A stretch of DNA of 57,327 bases from Acidisphaera sp. L21 (GTDB lineage Bacteria > Pseudomonadota > Alphaproteobacteria > Acetobacterales > Acetobacteraceae): contig NZ_LMUY01000158.1 in NCBI RefSeq assembly GCF_009765685.1, forward strand, positions 26,201 to 83,527, read 5' to 3'. The notes beneath the pieces were generated by a model that saw nothing but the letters and a program-made list of their open reading frames with translations, was not told the origin of the DNA and made no database searches. Positions 11,440 through 19,523 of the stretch are shown one piece after another (the first letter of the stretch is position 1; each line of letters begins with the position of its first letter). The position numbers and the translations under genes are program-made.

Positions 11440-12943
11440 CTTCGTTTCCTCCGTCTTTTGGGTCGGCTTTGAAAGCATTGCGTGCGGCGAAGGCGGTCTG
11501 GCCGATCACCAGCAGGCAGGTGAACCCGACCAGCGTGGCGCTGATCGGCTGTTGCACGAACGTCAACAGGTCGCCATGGCTGAGAACCATGGCGCGCCGG
11601 AAGTATTCTTCCAGCATCGGGCCGAGGATGAAGCCGAGCATCAGCGGCGCCGGGTCGAACCGCACGCGCATCAGCACGTAGCCGAGCAGGCCGAAGGCGG
11701 CCGTGGTGACGACGTCGTCCAGGTTGTTGTTGATGCTGAACGTGCCGATGCAGCAGAAGAATAGGATCGCGGGAAAGAGCACGCCGTACGACACCTTGAA
11801 GATCGACAGCCAGATGCGTACGAGCGGAACGTTCAACAACAACAGGAAGCAGTTGCCGATCCACATGCTGGCGACCAATCCCCAGAACAGGTCCGGGTGG
11901 TCGCCGATCATGTTGGGGCCGGGTTGCACGCCCTTGATCATGAAGGCGGCCATCATGAGGGCCATGACCGGGTTCTCCGGGATGCCGATCGCCATCAGCG
12001 GGATGAAGCTGGTGCGGGCGGCGGCTTCGTCGGCCGCGGCCTGCCCGGCGACGCCCTCGATCGCGCCCTTGCCGATCTCGTGCCGGTAGCGGCTGACCTT
12101 CTTGTCCAGCCCGTAGGCGGCGAATTGCGCGATCACCGGGCCACCGCCGGGTAGGATGCCGAGCAGCGAGCCTACGATGCTGCCGCGGAGCGCGCTGGGT
12201 ATGATGCGCTTGAACTCCGGCCAACTCGGCATCAGGCGGATGGTGCCACCGAACGGTGTGCGCTGCTCGCCGGCGTCGAGATTCTTCGTCAGTTCGGCAA
12301 TGCCGAAGCAGCCCAGTGCCACGCTGACGACGCTGACGCCCTCCATGAGCGACGGGAGGCCGAAGGTGAAGCGTTGCACGCCGGTGTCGAGGTCGGTGCC
12401 GATTTGGCCGAGCAGCACGCCGAGCAAGCACATGGCGACGCCGTTGAGGACGCTGCCGGTGGTGACGACGCTGACGCAGACGAACCCCAGCAGCATGAGC
12501 GCGCAGTAATCGGCCGGGCCGAACAGGATGGCGACCTGCCCGAGGCTGGGCGCCAGCGCGGCGAGCACGATGATGGCGACGGTGCCGCCGATGAAGCTGG
12601 AGACCCCCGCGGTGAACAGGGCAAGGCCCGTGCGGCCCTGCAGTGTCATGGCGTGGCCATCGATGCAGGCCACGATGCTGCCGGCATGCGGCATCCGCAT
12701 CGTGATGGCGCTGACGCTGTCGCCATATTGTGCGCCGTAATAGATGCCTGCCAGCATGATGAGGGCGCCGCTGGTGGGGATCGCGTAGGTGAGCGGCAAG
12801 AGCAGGCTGATCGTGGCCAGCGGCCCAAGGCCGGGCAGCAGGCCGATGATGGTGCCGACGACGCAGCCGATCGCGCAATAGAGCAGGTTGTCCAGGCTGA
12901 GCGCGTGGTGAAAGCCGAAGGCCAGGTTGTTCAGCATCTCCAT
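11363..12943 (-). CDS. tctA: Tripartite tricarboxylate transporter permease TctA
   Basis: This 526-residue inner-membrane protein has the TctA family features: GTIIGLLPGLGPLATISLLLP near residue 30, GIYYGAQYGDSVSAITMRMPHAGS, and GILPGGGPVIAQFAAYGLDKK. It forms the large subunit of the sodium-driven Tct importer with TctB. The start overlaps the tctB stop by one base. The last 25 codons (SGRGPGAAVTADHAG, not membrane-like) run 77 bp into the tctC signal peptide region. The usual length is about 500, so the ancestral stop has probably been lost or shifted. Function should be intact, because all conserved segments lie upstream of the extension. Confidence 0.94.
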   Translation of the reverse strand: MEMLNNLAFGFHHALSLDNLLYCAIGCVVGTIIGLLPGLGPLATISLLLPLTYAIPTSGALIMLAGIYYGAQYGDSVSAITMRMPHAGSIVACIDGHAMTLQGRTGLALFTAGVSSFIGGTVAIIVLAALAPSLGQVAILFGPADYCALMLLGFVCVSVVTTGSVLNGVAMCLLGVLLGQIGTDLDTGVQRFTFGLPSLMEGVSVVSVALGCFGIAELTKNLDAGEQRTPFGGTIRLMPSWPEFKRIIPSALRGSIVGSLLGILPGGGPVIAQFAAYGLDKKVSRYRHEIGKGAIEGVAGQAAADEAAARTSFIPLMAIGIPENPVMALMMAAFMIKGVQPGPNMIGDHPDLFWGLVASMWIGNCFLLLLNVPLVRIWLSIFKVSYGVLFPAILFFCCIGTFSINNNLDDVVTTAAFGLLGYVLMRVRFDPAPLMLGFILGPMLEEYFRRAMVLSHGDLLTFVQQPISATLVGFTCLLVIGQTAFAARNAFKADPKDGGNEDEIAGHSGRGPGAAVTADHAGAGIP

Positions 12944-13365
12944 CAGACCACCCCGAGCCGCAGGCCCAGAAGTTGTTCGAACGCCAGGGCGATGACGATG
13001 AGGCCGGCCGCGACCAGGGCGTTGCGCCTCCAGTGATAGGCGGTGCCGGCGAGCGTGGCGGTGAACACCAGCACGACGATGCCGGCGGCCATGTCAACGA
13101 ATGTGGTGACCACGACGAAGCCGGCCAGGGCGGCCATGATGATGGCGATGTTGCGGATGTTGAAGTGCAACGGCGGTGACGTGATAAAACGCGACCGCAC
13201 CAGCATTGCGACCGCCAAGACGAGCAGTGCGGCGCTGACCACCAGCGGGAAAAGACCGGGGCCGAACCGGGCCAATGTGCCGACGGGATAGCGCAACGCA
13301 TTGAGGCCGAAGAACAGCCCGATAGCCGCCAGCAGGAGACCCTGCGCCGTGCTTTGACGAGGCAT
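12943..13365 (-). CDS. tctB: Tripartite tricarboxylate transporter small permease TctB
   Basis: This protein of about 140 residues has four hydrophobic segments (around LLLAAIGLFFGLNAL, LVVSAALLVLAVAML, IIMAALAGFVVVTTFV and AALIVIALAFEQLLGL) and the conserved GPGLFPLVVS loop of TctB after the first helix. It is the small subunit of the Tct transporter. I chose the ATG at 13365 because it places MPRQSTAQG directly before helix 1; the open frame continues upstream to 13581 without membrane-protein character. It is the first gene of the operon, divergent from the GntR regulator, and is coupled to tctA by a one-base overlap. Confidence 0.9.
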   Translation of the reverse strand: MPRQSTAQGLLLAAIGLFFGLNALRYPVGTLARFGPGLFPLVVSAALLVLAVAMLVRSRFITSPPLHFNIRNIAIIMAALAGFVVVTTFVDMAAGIVVLVFTATLAGTAYHWRRNALVAAGLIVIALAFEQLLGLRLGVV

Positions 13366-13487
13366 GTCTAACGCGCCCCGGCGACGCCATGCGCCGCATC
13401 GGATGGTTCCAGGCTCGTACGCTGCCTTGGGATTGGGCGGAGCATTCTTGCTGACGTTCCTCTTGGCCACGTTGGACCGTGATAAGG

Positions 13488-13503
13488 ATGCACGTGCATA
13501 CAT
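13488..13503. promoter_or_regulatory. Palindromic operator candidate between tctB and gntR
   Basis: ATGCACGTGCAT (13488-13499) is a perfect 12-bp palindrome. The overlapping GTGCATACAT (13494-13503) matches 9 of 10 bases of GTGTATACAT in front of the flavoprotein gene at 14452. It lies in the 260-bp divergent gap and is a candidate binding site for the GntR/FCD regulator encoded at 13626. The rest of the gap (13366-13625) shows no gene. Confidence 0.5.
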
Positions 13504-13625
13504 GACCACGCAAGAAAGTTCTTTTGCTGTGAGGAAGATGCCGGCGGCCGGTTCGGGCGCTTGTGGCGGCAGAAGCGGCACTGTATCACCGGACGCTCAG
13601 CACGGGCGCAGGTAGTCAAACTCTC

Positions 13626-14372
13626 ATGGATGCCGAACACTCCGAGACCGGCGCCGATACCCGCGGCAGCCGCGGCCGGAGTGACTGGGCCTATGACATG
13701 CTGCACGAGGCGATCCGCGAAGGCACGATCGAGCCTGGCCAGCGCCTGATGGAAGTCGAGGTTTCCAACTGGCTTGAGATGAGCCGTACGCCGGTTCGCG
13801 AGGCGCTGCGCCGTCTGCAGGCGGAAGGCCTACTGGAACACGCGCCGGGTGGCGGGATGGCGGTGGTGGTCTACGACCTGCGCGCCATCGGAGAGTTCTA
13901 TACGGCGCGTGAAAGCCTGGAGGGGACGACCGCGGCGCTGGCAGCGCAGGTAGCCGAGGCAACCGAGATCCGCATCCTGGCGGCTACCTGCGACGCGATG
14001 GCCAAGTTGCCGCCGGACCCTCGCCTGCATGCGCGGGAGAACCAGACGTTTCACGACCAGTTGCAACAGGCGTCCCACAACCGGTTCGTGACGCGCAGTC
14101 TGCGGGCACTGCTGAACTTCGTGCCCTTGATGGGGCGCACGGTCTACACCGTTCCCGGCAGGATCGAGAGCGCCCTGGCCGAACATATCGCGATCGTGGA
14201 TGCGATCCGCGCCCGCGACCCGGCTGGCGCGGAGGAGGCTGCGCGGGCCCATATCCGCCGGTCGCATGAGAGCCGGGTCATCGTCGTGTCGGAGGACGTT
14301 CGCAGCGCCGCACAGCGGCGATCGGTGCGAAACGCGCTGCCGGGGCTGCCCCGCCCGACGACGTCGTCATAG
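13626..14372 (+). CDS. GntR-family (FCD subfamily) transcriptional regulator
   Basis: This protein of about 248 residues has an N-terminal winged helix with the GntR signature (MLHEAIREGTIEPGQRLMEVE, then MSRTPVREALRRLQAEGLLEH) and an all-helical C-terminal FCD effector domain, including FHDQLQQASHNRFVTRSLRAL and AEHIAIVDAIRARDPAGAEEAARAHI. The metal-binding His residues of FCD (ENQTFH, EHIAI, AHIRRSHE) are present. FCD regulators usually respond to organic acids. It is divergent from tctBAC and 148 bp upstream of the TcuA-like gene, both with GTGYATACA palindromes, so it probably controls both. I chose ATG 13626; an earlier in-frame ATG at 13563 would add 21 weakly supported residues. Confidence 0.92.
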   Translation: MDAEHSETGADTRGSRGRSDWAYDMLHEAIREGTIEPGQRLMEVEVSNWLEMSRTPVREALRRLQAEGLLEHAPGGGMAVVVYDLRAIGEFYTARESLEGTTAALAAQVAEATEIRILAATCDAMAKLPPDPRLHARENQTFHDQLQQASHNRFVTRSLRALLNFVPLMGRTVYTVPGRIESALAEHIAIVDAIRARDPAGAEEAARAHIRRSHESRVIVVSEDVRSAAQRRSVRNALPGLPRPTTSS

Positions 14373-14433
14373 CGACAGGGTAGACGTTCGAGGACAAGAC
14401 GCGCCGGCGCGTGCAGCGAGGTGAACGGCTGCC

Positions 14434-14461
14434 TTGACGGTCTGCATAACCGTGTATACAT
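14434..14461 (+). promoter_or_regulatory. Promoter with overlapping GntR-type operator for the TcuA-like gene
   Basis: TTGACG (14434-14439) and TATACA (14455-14460) form a -35/-10-like pair with a 15-base spacer. The -10 is embedded in the palindrome TGTATACA (14453-14460), so a bound repressor would block polymerase. The same motif occurs at 13494 and 17974. Confidence 0.5.
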
Positions 14462-14519
14462 CTCCATCCAAGGACTACCGGAGCACTAGATACCGGCGTC
14501 ATTCTTGGGAGGGGTTTGC

Positions 14520-16115
14520 ATGAACCAGTTCGATGTCATCGTCGTAGGGGCCGGCAACGCTGCCCTGGCTGCCGCTGTATCGGCCAAGGAGAACGGCACC
14601 GAGCGCGTGGTCGTGCTGGAGAAGGCGCCAAAGACGATGCGGGGCGGCAATACGCATTGGAGTGGCGGGGTATTGCGCTTCGCCTTCGATGACCCGCGCG
14701 AGATAGGACCGTTGCTGCCGGGTGTCGAGGACATCTACACCGATTTTTACGAAGGCATTCAGCCCTATACCTTTGCCGATTTCCATGGCGATCTGATGCG
14801 CGTCACCTCCGGCCAGACCGACCCGGCGCTGTCCCGCATCCTCGTAGGCAATTCCAAAGACACGGTGTTCTGGATGAACCGCGTCGGTGGGATTCCGATG
14901 GAGCCCGCCATCACGCTCACCGGCGTGCGCAAGGGCGACAAGGTGATTTGGGCGCGCGGCCTGGTCGTTCGGGCGGAGCATGAGGGCGTGGGGCTGTCGA
15001 CCCACTGGTTCAAGACGGTGGAGCGCATGGGGATCGAGGTGCGCTACGGCGCGGCCGCTACCGGCCTGCTGCAGGATGCGCGGGGCCATGTTTGCGGCGT
15101 GCGGGTGCGTGACGACGAGGGCGTGCAGGACCTGTCGGCGCCCACGGTGATCCTGGGCTGCGGTGGGTTCGAGGCGAACGTGCAGATGCGCACGCAGCAT
15201 ATCGGCCCGCTGGTCGGCGCGGCCAAGGTGCGGGGAACGCCGCATAACCAAGGCGACGGGCTGCGCATGGCGATGGCGATCGGCGCCATGCCATGGGGCC
15301 AATGGAGCGGCTGCCACGCCACGCCGATCTCCGCCGACTGGGGCAATTTCGCGCCGCGGGAACTGACCGACAAGTCGAACCGGCTGAGCTACCTGTATGG
15401 CGTGATGATCAATCGCAAGGGGCGGCGCTTCGTGGACGAAGGCGAGGACGGGGCGATGTTCACCTATGCCAAGTTCGGCCGCGCGATCCTGGCGGAGCCT
15501 GGCGCGAAGGCCTACCAGGTGTTCGATAGCCAGGTTATCGACCTGCTGGAACCGCGCTACCGCACCAGCAAGCCGCTGACGGCCGATACGCTGGAGGCGC
15601 TGGTCGAGCAGATGGACATCGACGACAAGCCGCAAGCGCTGAAGACGCTGCTGGAATTCAATGCCGCGGCGCACCCGGCGAGCGACGGTTTCGATCCTAC
15701 GAAGAAGGACGGCCTGTGCAGCGCCGGGTTGTCGCCGGAGAAGACCAACTGGGCCATTCGGCTGGAGAAGCCGCCCTTCGTCGCCTACACCGCGACGGGC
15801 GGCATTACCTTCACCTTTGGCGGCCTGAAAGTGGACGAGAGCGCCCGGGTCATCGGCACCGATTGGCGCCCCATCCCAGGGTTGCTGGCCTGCGGCGAGA
15901 TGATTGGCGGCCTGTTCTACGACAATTATCCAGCCGGCACCGGCCTGGTTTCCGGCGCCACGTTCGGCCGCATCGCCGGGCGGACTGCGGCGCAATACCG
16001 GTCCAACAGCAAGGCGGAGACGGCGACGCCAGACTATGCCGACGCCCCGGTAACGGCCCCGGCCGAATTGACCAGTACTGGCAACACGCTGGCCGAGACG
16101 TCCTGGGTACCATGA
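14520..16115 (+). CDS. tcuA: FAD-dependent tricarballylate dehydrogenase-like flavoprotein (TcuA family)
   Basis: This 531-residue cytosolic flavoprotein begins with a dinucleotide-binding motif (VIVVGAGNAALAAAVSA, residues 6-22) and shows the fumarate-reductase/succinate-dehydrogenase flavoprotein fold, including GGNTHWSGGVLRF, a central ILGCGGFEANVQMR segment and C-terminal YPAGTGLVSGATFGRIAG. Overall it looks like TcuA, which oxidises tricarballylate to cis-aconitate. GGGAGGGG lies just upstream of ATG 14520. The tct transporter and the PrpF-like isomerase in the same region support a tricarboxylate role. Other flavin-dependent dehydrogenases (for example 3-ketosteroid or fumarate reductases) share the fold, so the substrate is a family-based inference. 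Confidence 0.82.
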   Translation: MNQFDVIVVGAGNAALAAAVSAKENGTERVVVLEKAPKTMRGGNTHWSGGVLRFAFDDPREIGPLLPGVEDIYTDFYEGIQPYTFADFHGDLMRVTSGQTDPALSRILVGNSKDTVFWMNRVGGIPMEPAITLTGVRKGDKVIWARGLVVRAEHEGVGLSTHWFKTVERMGIEVRYGAAATGLLQDARGHVCGVRVRDDEGVQDLSAPTVILGCGGFEANVQMRTQHIGPLVGAAKVRGTPHNQGDGLRMAMAIGAMPWGQWSGCHATPISADWGNFAPRELTDKSNRLSYLYGVMINRKGRRFVDEGEDGAMFTYAKFGRAILAEPGAKAYQVFDSQVIDLLEPRYRTSKPLTADTLEALVEQMDIDDKPQALKTLLEFNAAAHPASDGFDPTKKDGLCSAGLSPEKTNWAIRLEKPPFVAYTATGGITFTFGGLKVDESARVIGTDWRPIPGLLACGEMIGGLFYDNYPAGTGLVSGATFGRIAGRTAAQYRSNSKAETATPDYADAPVTAPAELTSTGNTLAETSWVP

Positions 16116-16137
16116 TCTTGTGGGTACCATGATTTTG
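16104..16137 (+). repeat. 17-bp tandem duplication across the tcuA stop codon
   Basis: Two adjacent 17-bp units (16104-16120 and 16121-16137) differ at one base; each begins TGGGTACCATGAT. The first unit contains the tcuA stop. It looks like a recent slippage duplication. Confidence 0.85.
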
Positions 16138-16207
16138 GGTATTCGCTGAGCGAAGGCTTACCCTATTTCCTTGCAACTGCCGTGGGTCGGGGCGTCATCT
16201 GCCGGGC

Positions 16208-16879
16208 ATGGACACCCCGTTCGCTCCCAACCCTGCCCCGGGTCCCGATGCCACGCTCACCGAACTTGCCGCGCTCGGGCTGCGCGCTGCGCGCGTGGTG
16301 ACGCGGATGATGGAGATCGAGCAGGCGGCGGCTGACATCACGGCAAGCTGGTTGCCCGATGTGACCAGCCCCGCCACGACGCTGGATGAATCGATCGCGA
16401 CCGGCCAAGGTGTCGATGCCGTCGCCGAGGCAATGGCACAGGCCGTTCCCCGCGTCGAGATCCTTGCGCGGGCGCTGGACCGCACCTCGCGTTCGGTACG
16501 GCGCAGCATCGCATTGATGCGGCGCATGCAGGCCGGCTGGCCAGGTGCCGCTTCGGACAACCGGGCGGCGATGGTTCGGCGGCAGGTGGCCCGCGGGGTT
16601 GCCGACAGCATCCGGCAGCACGCAGATGGCGAAGCGGCGGAACGCCTGTTCGACGAACTGGCCGACCGGATGGACGATCCCGCGCTGCGGGACGAGATCC
16701 TGACCTTACCGGTGGACCAGGTCGTGCGGCGGATCTGCCGGGACCTGGCGCAGTTTCGGTCAGACATGACCGCCCTGATGGAAAACAGCGCCGACGGGGC
16801 GGCAGCGGAGGCACGCGGCAGTTGGGCCGAGCGACAAGTCCCGCGCCGCCCGCCGCCATTGCGCCCTGACACCGGCTAG
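16208..16879 (+). CDS. Hypothetical helical protein
   Basis: This 223-residue protein is not recognised. It is rich in Ala, Arg, Asp and Glu, and looks almost fully helical, with no signal peptide or membrane segment and a Pro/Arg-rich, probably disordered C-terminal tail (RQVPRRPPPLRPD). Heptad-like stretches such as LRAARVVTRMMEIEQAAADI and EILARALDRTSRSVRRSIALMRRM suggest coiled coil or a helical bundle. It reads in the same direction as the TcuA-like gene, 92 bp after it, and converges on the epimerase gene 25 bp downstream of its stop. The reading frame has strong GC3 bias typical of real genes here. No function is proposed. Confidence 0.72.
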   Translation: MDTPFAPNPAPGPDATLTELAALGLRAARVVTRMMEIEQAAADITASWLPDVTSPATTLDESIATGQGVDAVAEAMAQAVPRVEILARALDRTSRSVRRSIALMRRMQAGWPGAASDNRAAMVRRQVARGVADSIRQHADGEAAERLFDELADRMDDPALRDEILTLPVDQVVRRICRDLAQFRSDMTALMENSADGAAAEARGSWAERQVPRRPPPLRPDTG

Positions 16880-16904
16880 CTGGGCGATCACTTTAGCCGA
16901 GCGA

Positions 16905-17891
16905 TCACTGGGTGTCGCGCCACGCCCCATAAAGCTGCACGCCCTCCCGCAGCGACACCTGCGCCGACCAGCCGATTGCGCGCTTGGCCTTTTCCGGGCT
17001 GAAGCCGAGATGGTTGCCGCCGGCGGATTTCACCGCCCTCGTATCCGCCTTGTAGATCGGCTTCAGCGCCGTCGCGCCCTGCACGTCCAACATCGTGCGG
17101 ACCAGTTCGTTATGGGTGGTGTCATGTCCTGTCACCAGGTTCAGCACGTCACCGCCACTGCCGTTCAGCATCGCCGCGATGCACCCCGCGGCCACGTCGG
17201 TGACGTAGATGTAGTCGTGCACCTCCAACCCATCGCCCACGATGACCGGCGGCTCGCCCCGCTTGATGGCATCGTGGATGGCGGCGATGCCATTGGCGTT
17301 CATCGCCCGCTCGTGCTGCCGCTCGCCATAGACGGAGGAGAAGCGCAGCGCGTTGAACTCCACCCCGAAGCGCTGCTGATAGAACCGGCCGAGCGCTTCG
17401 CCCAGCAGCTTGGTCGTGCCGTAGATCGCCGAGATCGGCGACGCGGTGGACAGTTCGGATGCGGCGTCTTCCGCCAGAACCTCTGCCGTGGTGTTGCCAT
17501 AAGCCGCCACCGAGGAGGAGAACACGACCCGGCGCACCTTGGCGATGCGCGCGGCCTCCAGCGTGTTGACCATGCCGCGCGTGTTCACGTCCACGCCCAG
17601 CGAGACGTTCTGGGCCATCGGGATGGTGAGGAATCCGGCCAAGGCGAAGATGCCGTCCGCGCCGTTTGCTGCGTCCAGCAAATCGTTCAGCCGCAGGATG
17701 TCGCCACGGATCTGCTTGACGCGGCTGTCGCCGGCCAAATGGGCGATCGTGCCGGGTGTGCCGAGTGCGTAATTGTCGAGCAAGCGAACCTGCGCCGCGC
17801 CCGAGGCGAGCAATTGGTCCGCGATGTGCGAACCGATGAGGCTGGCGCCGCCGGTGATGAGGTATGTTCGGCCTTCGGTGGTGTGCGGCAC
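16905..17891 (-). CDS. NAD-dependent epimerase/dehydratase (extended SDR)
   Basis: This 328-residue protein has an N-terminal Rossmann motif (TGGASLIGSHIADQL, residues 13-27), a conserved Asp after beta-2 (LLDNYALG), and the catalytic SSS...YxxxK set with S near 126, Y157 and K161 (IYGTTK). The SVYGERQHERAMNANGIAAI segment is like UDP-glucose 4-epimerases and related nucleotide-sugar epimerases. It acts in the cytosol. It is divergent from the Liv-type binding protein, sharing a 365-bp region with a perfect GTGTATACAC palindrome, so it may belong to the same regulon in spite of its sugar-type fold. Its substrate might then be a non-nucleotide hydroxy acid, but this is speculation. Confidence 0.88.
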   Translation of the reverse strand: MPHTTEGRTYLITGGASLIGSHIADQLLASGAAQVRLLDNYALGTPGTIAHLAGDSRVKQIRGDILRLNDLLDAANGADGIFALAGFLTIPMAQNVSLGVDVNTRGMVNTLEAARIAKVRRVVFSSSVAAYGNTTAEVLAEDAASELSTASPISAIYGTTKLLGEALGRFYQQRFGVEFNALRFSSVYGERQHERAMNANGIAAIHDAIKRGEPPVIVGDGLEVHDYIYVTDVAAGCIAAMLNGSGGDVLNLVTGHDTTHNELVRTMLDVQGATALKPIYKADTRAVKSAGGNHLGFSPEKAKRAIGWSAQVSLREGVQLYGAWRDTQ

Positions 17892-18256
17892 GATATTTTC
17901 GTCTCCTCGATGATTGGGTGCGACGGCACCGTGGGCGCGATCATCGTGAGCTTTGCGGCGTCCGTCAACGCGCGTGTATACACCGTAATGCAGATATGCA
18001 CTTGTGCGCTCTTTGAGTTATCCATACCGTGAGGCCAACAAGACGCCGCAGGATGAACGTCGTTGAGCACCGCGCACGATCTCTTCATTGGCAACCGGCA
18101 TGTGGGCATCGATTGGCAGATCGCACACGGCACTGCCACGGCGCGCAGCGCCACCGGAACGACAGCGCGTGCCCAAGAGCGGACCTATGCCGCTGGCAGT
18201 CGGCACCGCCGCGGCACGACAACAAGACCGGAAAACCTGGGGAACGAGCGACAATC
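17892..18256. promoter_or_regulatory. Divergent promoter region with GTGTATACAC operator candidate
   Basis: This 365-bp gap holds a perfect 10-bp palindrome GTGTATACAC at 17974-17983, the same core as at 14452 and 13494. A reading frame from 18063 begins with HDLFIGNRHV, faintly like an aldehyde dehydrogenase N terminus, but the rest is Arg/Thr-rich without family features, so I do not call a gene. Confidence 0.55.
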
Positions 18257-19489
18257 ATGACCATCACGAAACGCGACCTGCTGACCTCCGCGCTGGCGGC
18301 CGGGATGCTACCCATCGCTGGCGGTGCGCGCGCGCAGGCGAAACCGACGATCCGTATCGGGGTGATGAACGATCAATCCAGCGCGTATCGCGACAATGGC
18401 GGTTTGGGCTCGGTCGCATGCGTGCGGATGGCCGTGAGCGAGTTCGCGCCGAAACTGGGGCTGGCGGTGGAAGTCATCTCTGCCGATCACGGTAACAAGC
18501 CCGACCTCGCTGTATCGCTTGCCCGGCAATGGCTTGACAGTGGCGTGGACGCGATCTGCGATCTGCAGAATTCGGCGATCGCCCTAGCCCTGAACGGTCT
18601 GATGCGGGAACGCGACAAGGTGATACTTGCGACGAATGTCGGGACGGCGGAGATCACGGGAAAGGCCTGTTCCCCAAACCTGGTCCACTTCGCCTATGAC
18701 AGTGCCATGCTGGCGCGGGTCGCCGGCACGCAACTTGTCAAGGATGGCGGCGACACATGGTATTTCATTCGCCCCGACTATGCCTTCGGCCGGGCCATCC
18801 AGGACGATGCGACCGCTGCGATCGAGCGCGCGGGTGGAAAGGTCATCGCCAGCATTGCACAGCCGTTTCCCACCACCGACTTCTCGTCTGCGCTGTTGCA
18901 GGCGCAACAGTCGAAGGCCAAGATCATCGGCATCGCCAATGGCGGTGATGAATTGGTCAATGTGGTGAAGCAAGCAGGTGAATTCGGTATCATGCAGGGT
19001 GGGCAGCATCTGGCGGCGATGCTGGTGTTCATCAACAACGTGCATTCCATGGGGCTACAAGCCGCGCAGGGGCTTCGGCTGGTCTCGACCTTCTACTGGG
19101 ATCGGAACGACCAGAGCCGCGCCTTCACGAAGCGCGCGTTCGATGCCGGGTTCGATCGCTCGATGCGGCCAAACATGAGCCACGCCGCCTGCTATGCCGG
19201 CACGGCGCACTACCTGAAGGCGGTCGCCGCCCTGGGGGCGGAGGCCGCCAAGCGCAGTGGCGCCGCAGTGGTGGCGCGCATGAAACAGATGCCAATTGAG
19301 AGCGATTTTTACGACAGCGGCGCAATCCGCGAGGATGGGCGCGCCGTGACCCCAGCCTACCTGTTTGAAATCAAGACGCCGGCCGAAAGCAAAGCGGATT
19401 GGGACTACTACAAGCTGCTGCAAACGGTGCCCGCCGACCAGGCGTGGCGCCCGCTGTCGGAAGGTGGCTGCCCGTTGATCCGTAGCTGA
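18257..19489 (+). CDS. Liv-type ABC transporter substrate-binding protein (orphan)
   Basis: This 410-residue exported protein has a signal (TKRDLLTSALAAGMLPIAGGARA) and the Peripla_BP_6 / LivJ fold: IRIGVMNDQSSAYRDNGG, VEVISADHGNKPDLAVSLAR, TWYFIRPDYAFGRAIQDDA, and IIGIANGGDELVNVVKQA. These proteins bind branched amino acids or aromatic/aliphatic acids in the periplasm. No LivHMGF partners lie in the window, so it must share a permease or act as a sensor partner. It precedes prpF by 34 bp, probably in one operon. A close paralogue lies at 40745-41968 with the same C-terminal GGCPL ending. I chose ATG 18257 because the upstream frame lacks a signal. Confidence 0.9.
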   Translation: MTITKRDLLTSALAAGMLPIAGGARAQAKPTIRIGVMNDQSSAYRDNGGLGSVACVRMAVSEFAPKLGLAVEVISADHGNKPDLAVSLARQWLDSGVDAICDLQNSAIALALNGLMRERDKVILATNVGTAEITGKACSPNLVHFAYDSAMLARVAGTQLVKDGGDTWYFIRPDYAFGRAIQDDATAAIERAGGKVIASIAQPFPTTDFSSALLQAQQSKAKIIGIANGGDELVNVVKQAGEFGIMQGGQHLAAMLVFINNVHSMGLQAAQGLRLVSTFYWDRNDQSRAFTKRAFDAGFDRSMRPNMSHAACYAGTAHYLKAVAALGAEAAKRSGAAVVARMKQMPIESDFYDSGAIREDGRAVTPAYLFEIKTPAESKADWDYYKLLQTVPADQAWRPLSEGGCPLIRS

Positions 19490-19523
19490 GTGTCGATAGG
19501 CCGGCCGAGAGAAGGAGCCCCGT

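Noticed and set aside
18063-18260. Short frame beginning with HDLFIGNRHV, faintly like an aldehyde dehydrogenase N terminus
   Set aside because: Only ten residues resemble the family and the remainder is Arg/Thr-rich without structure. It overlaps the promoter region of the Liv-type gene.
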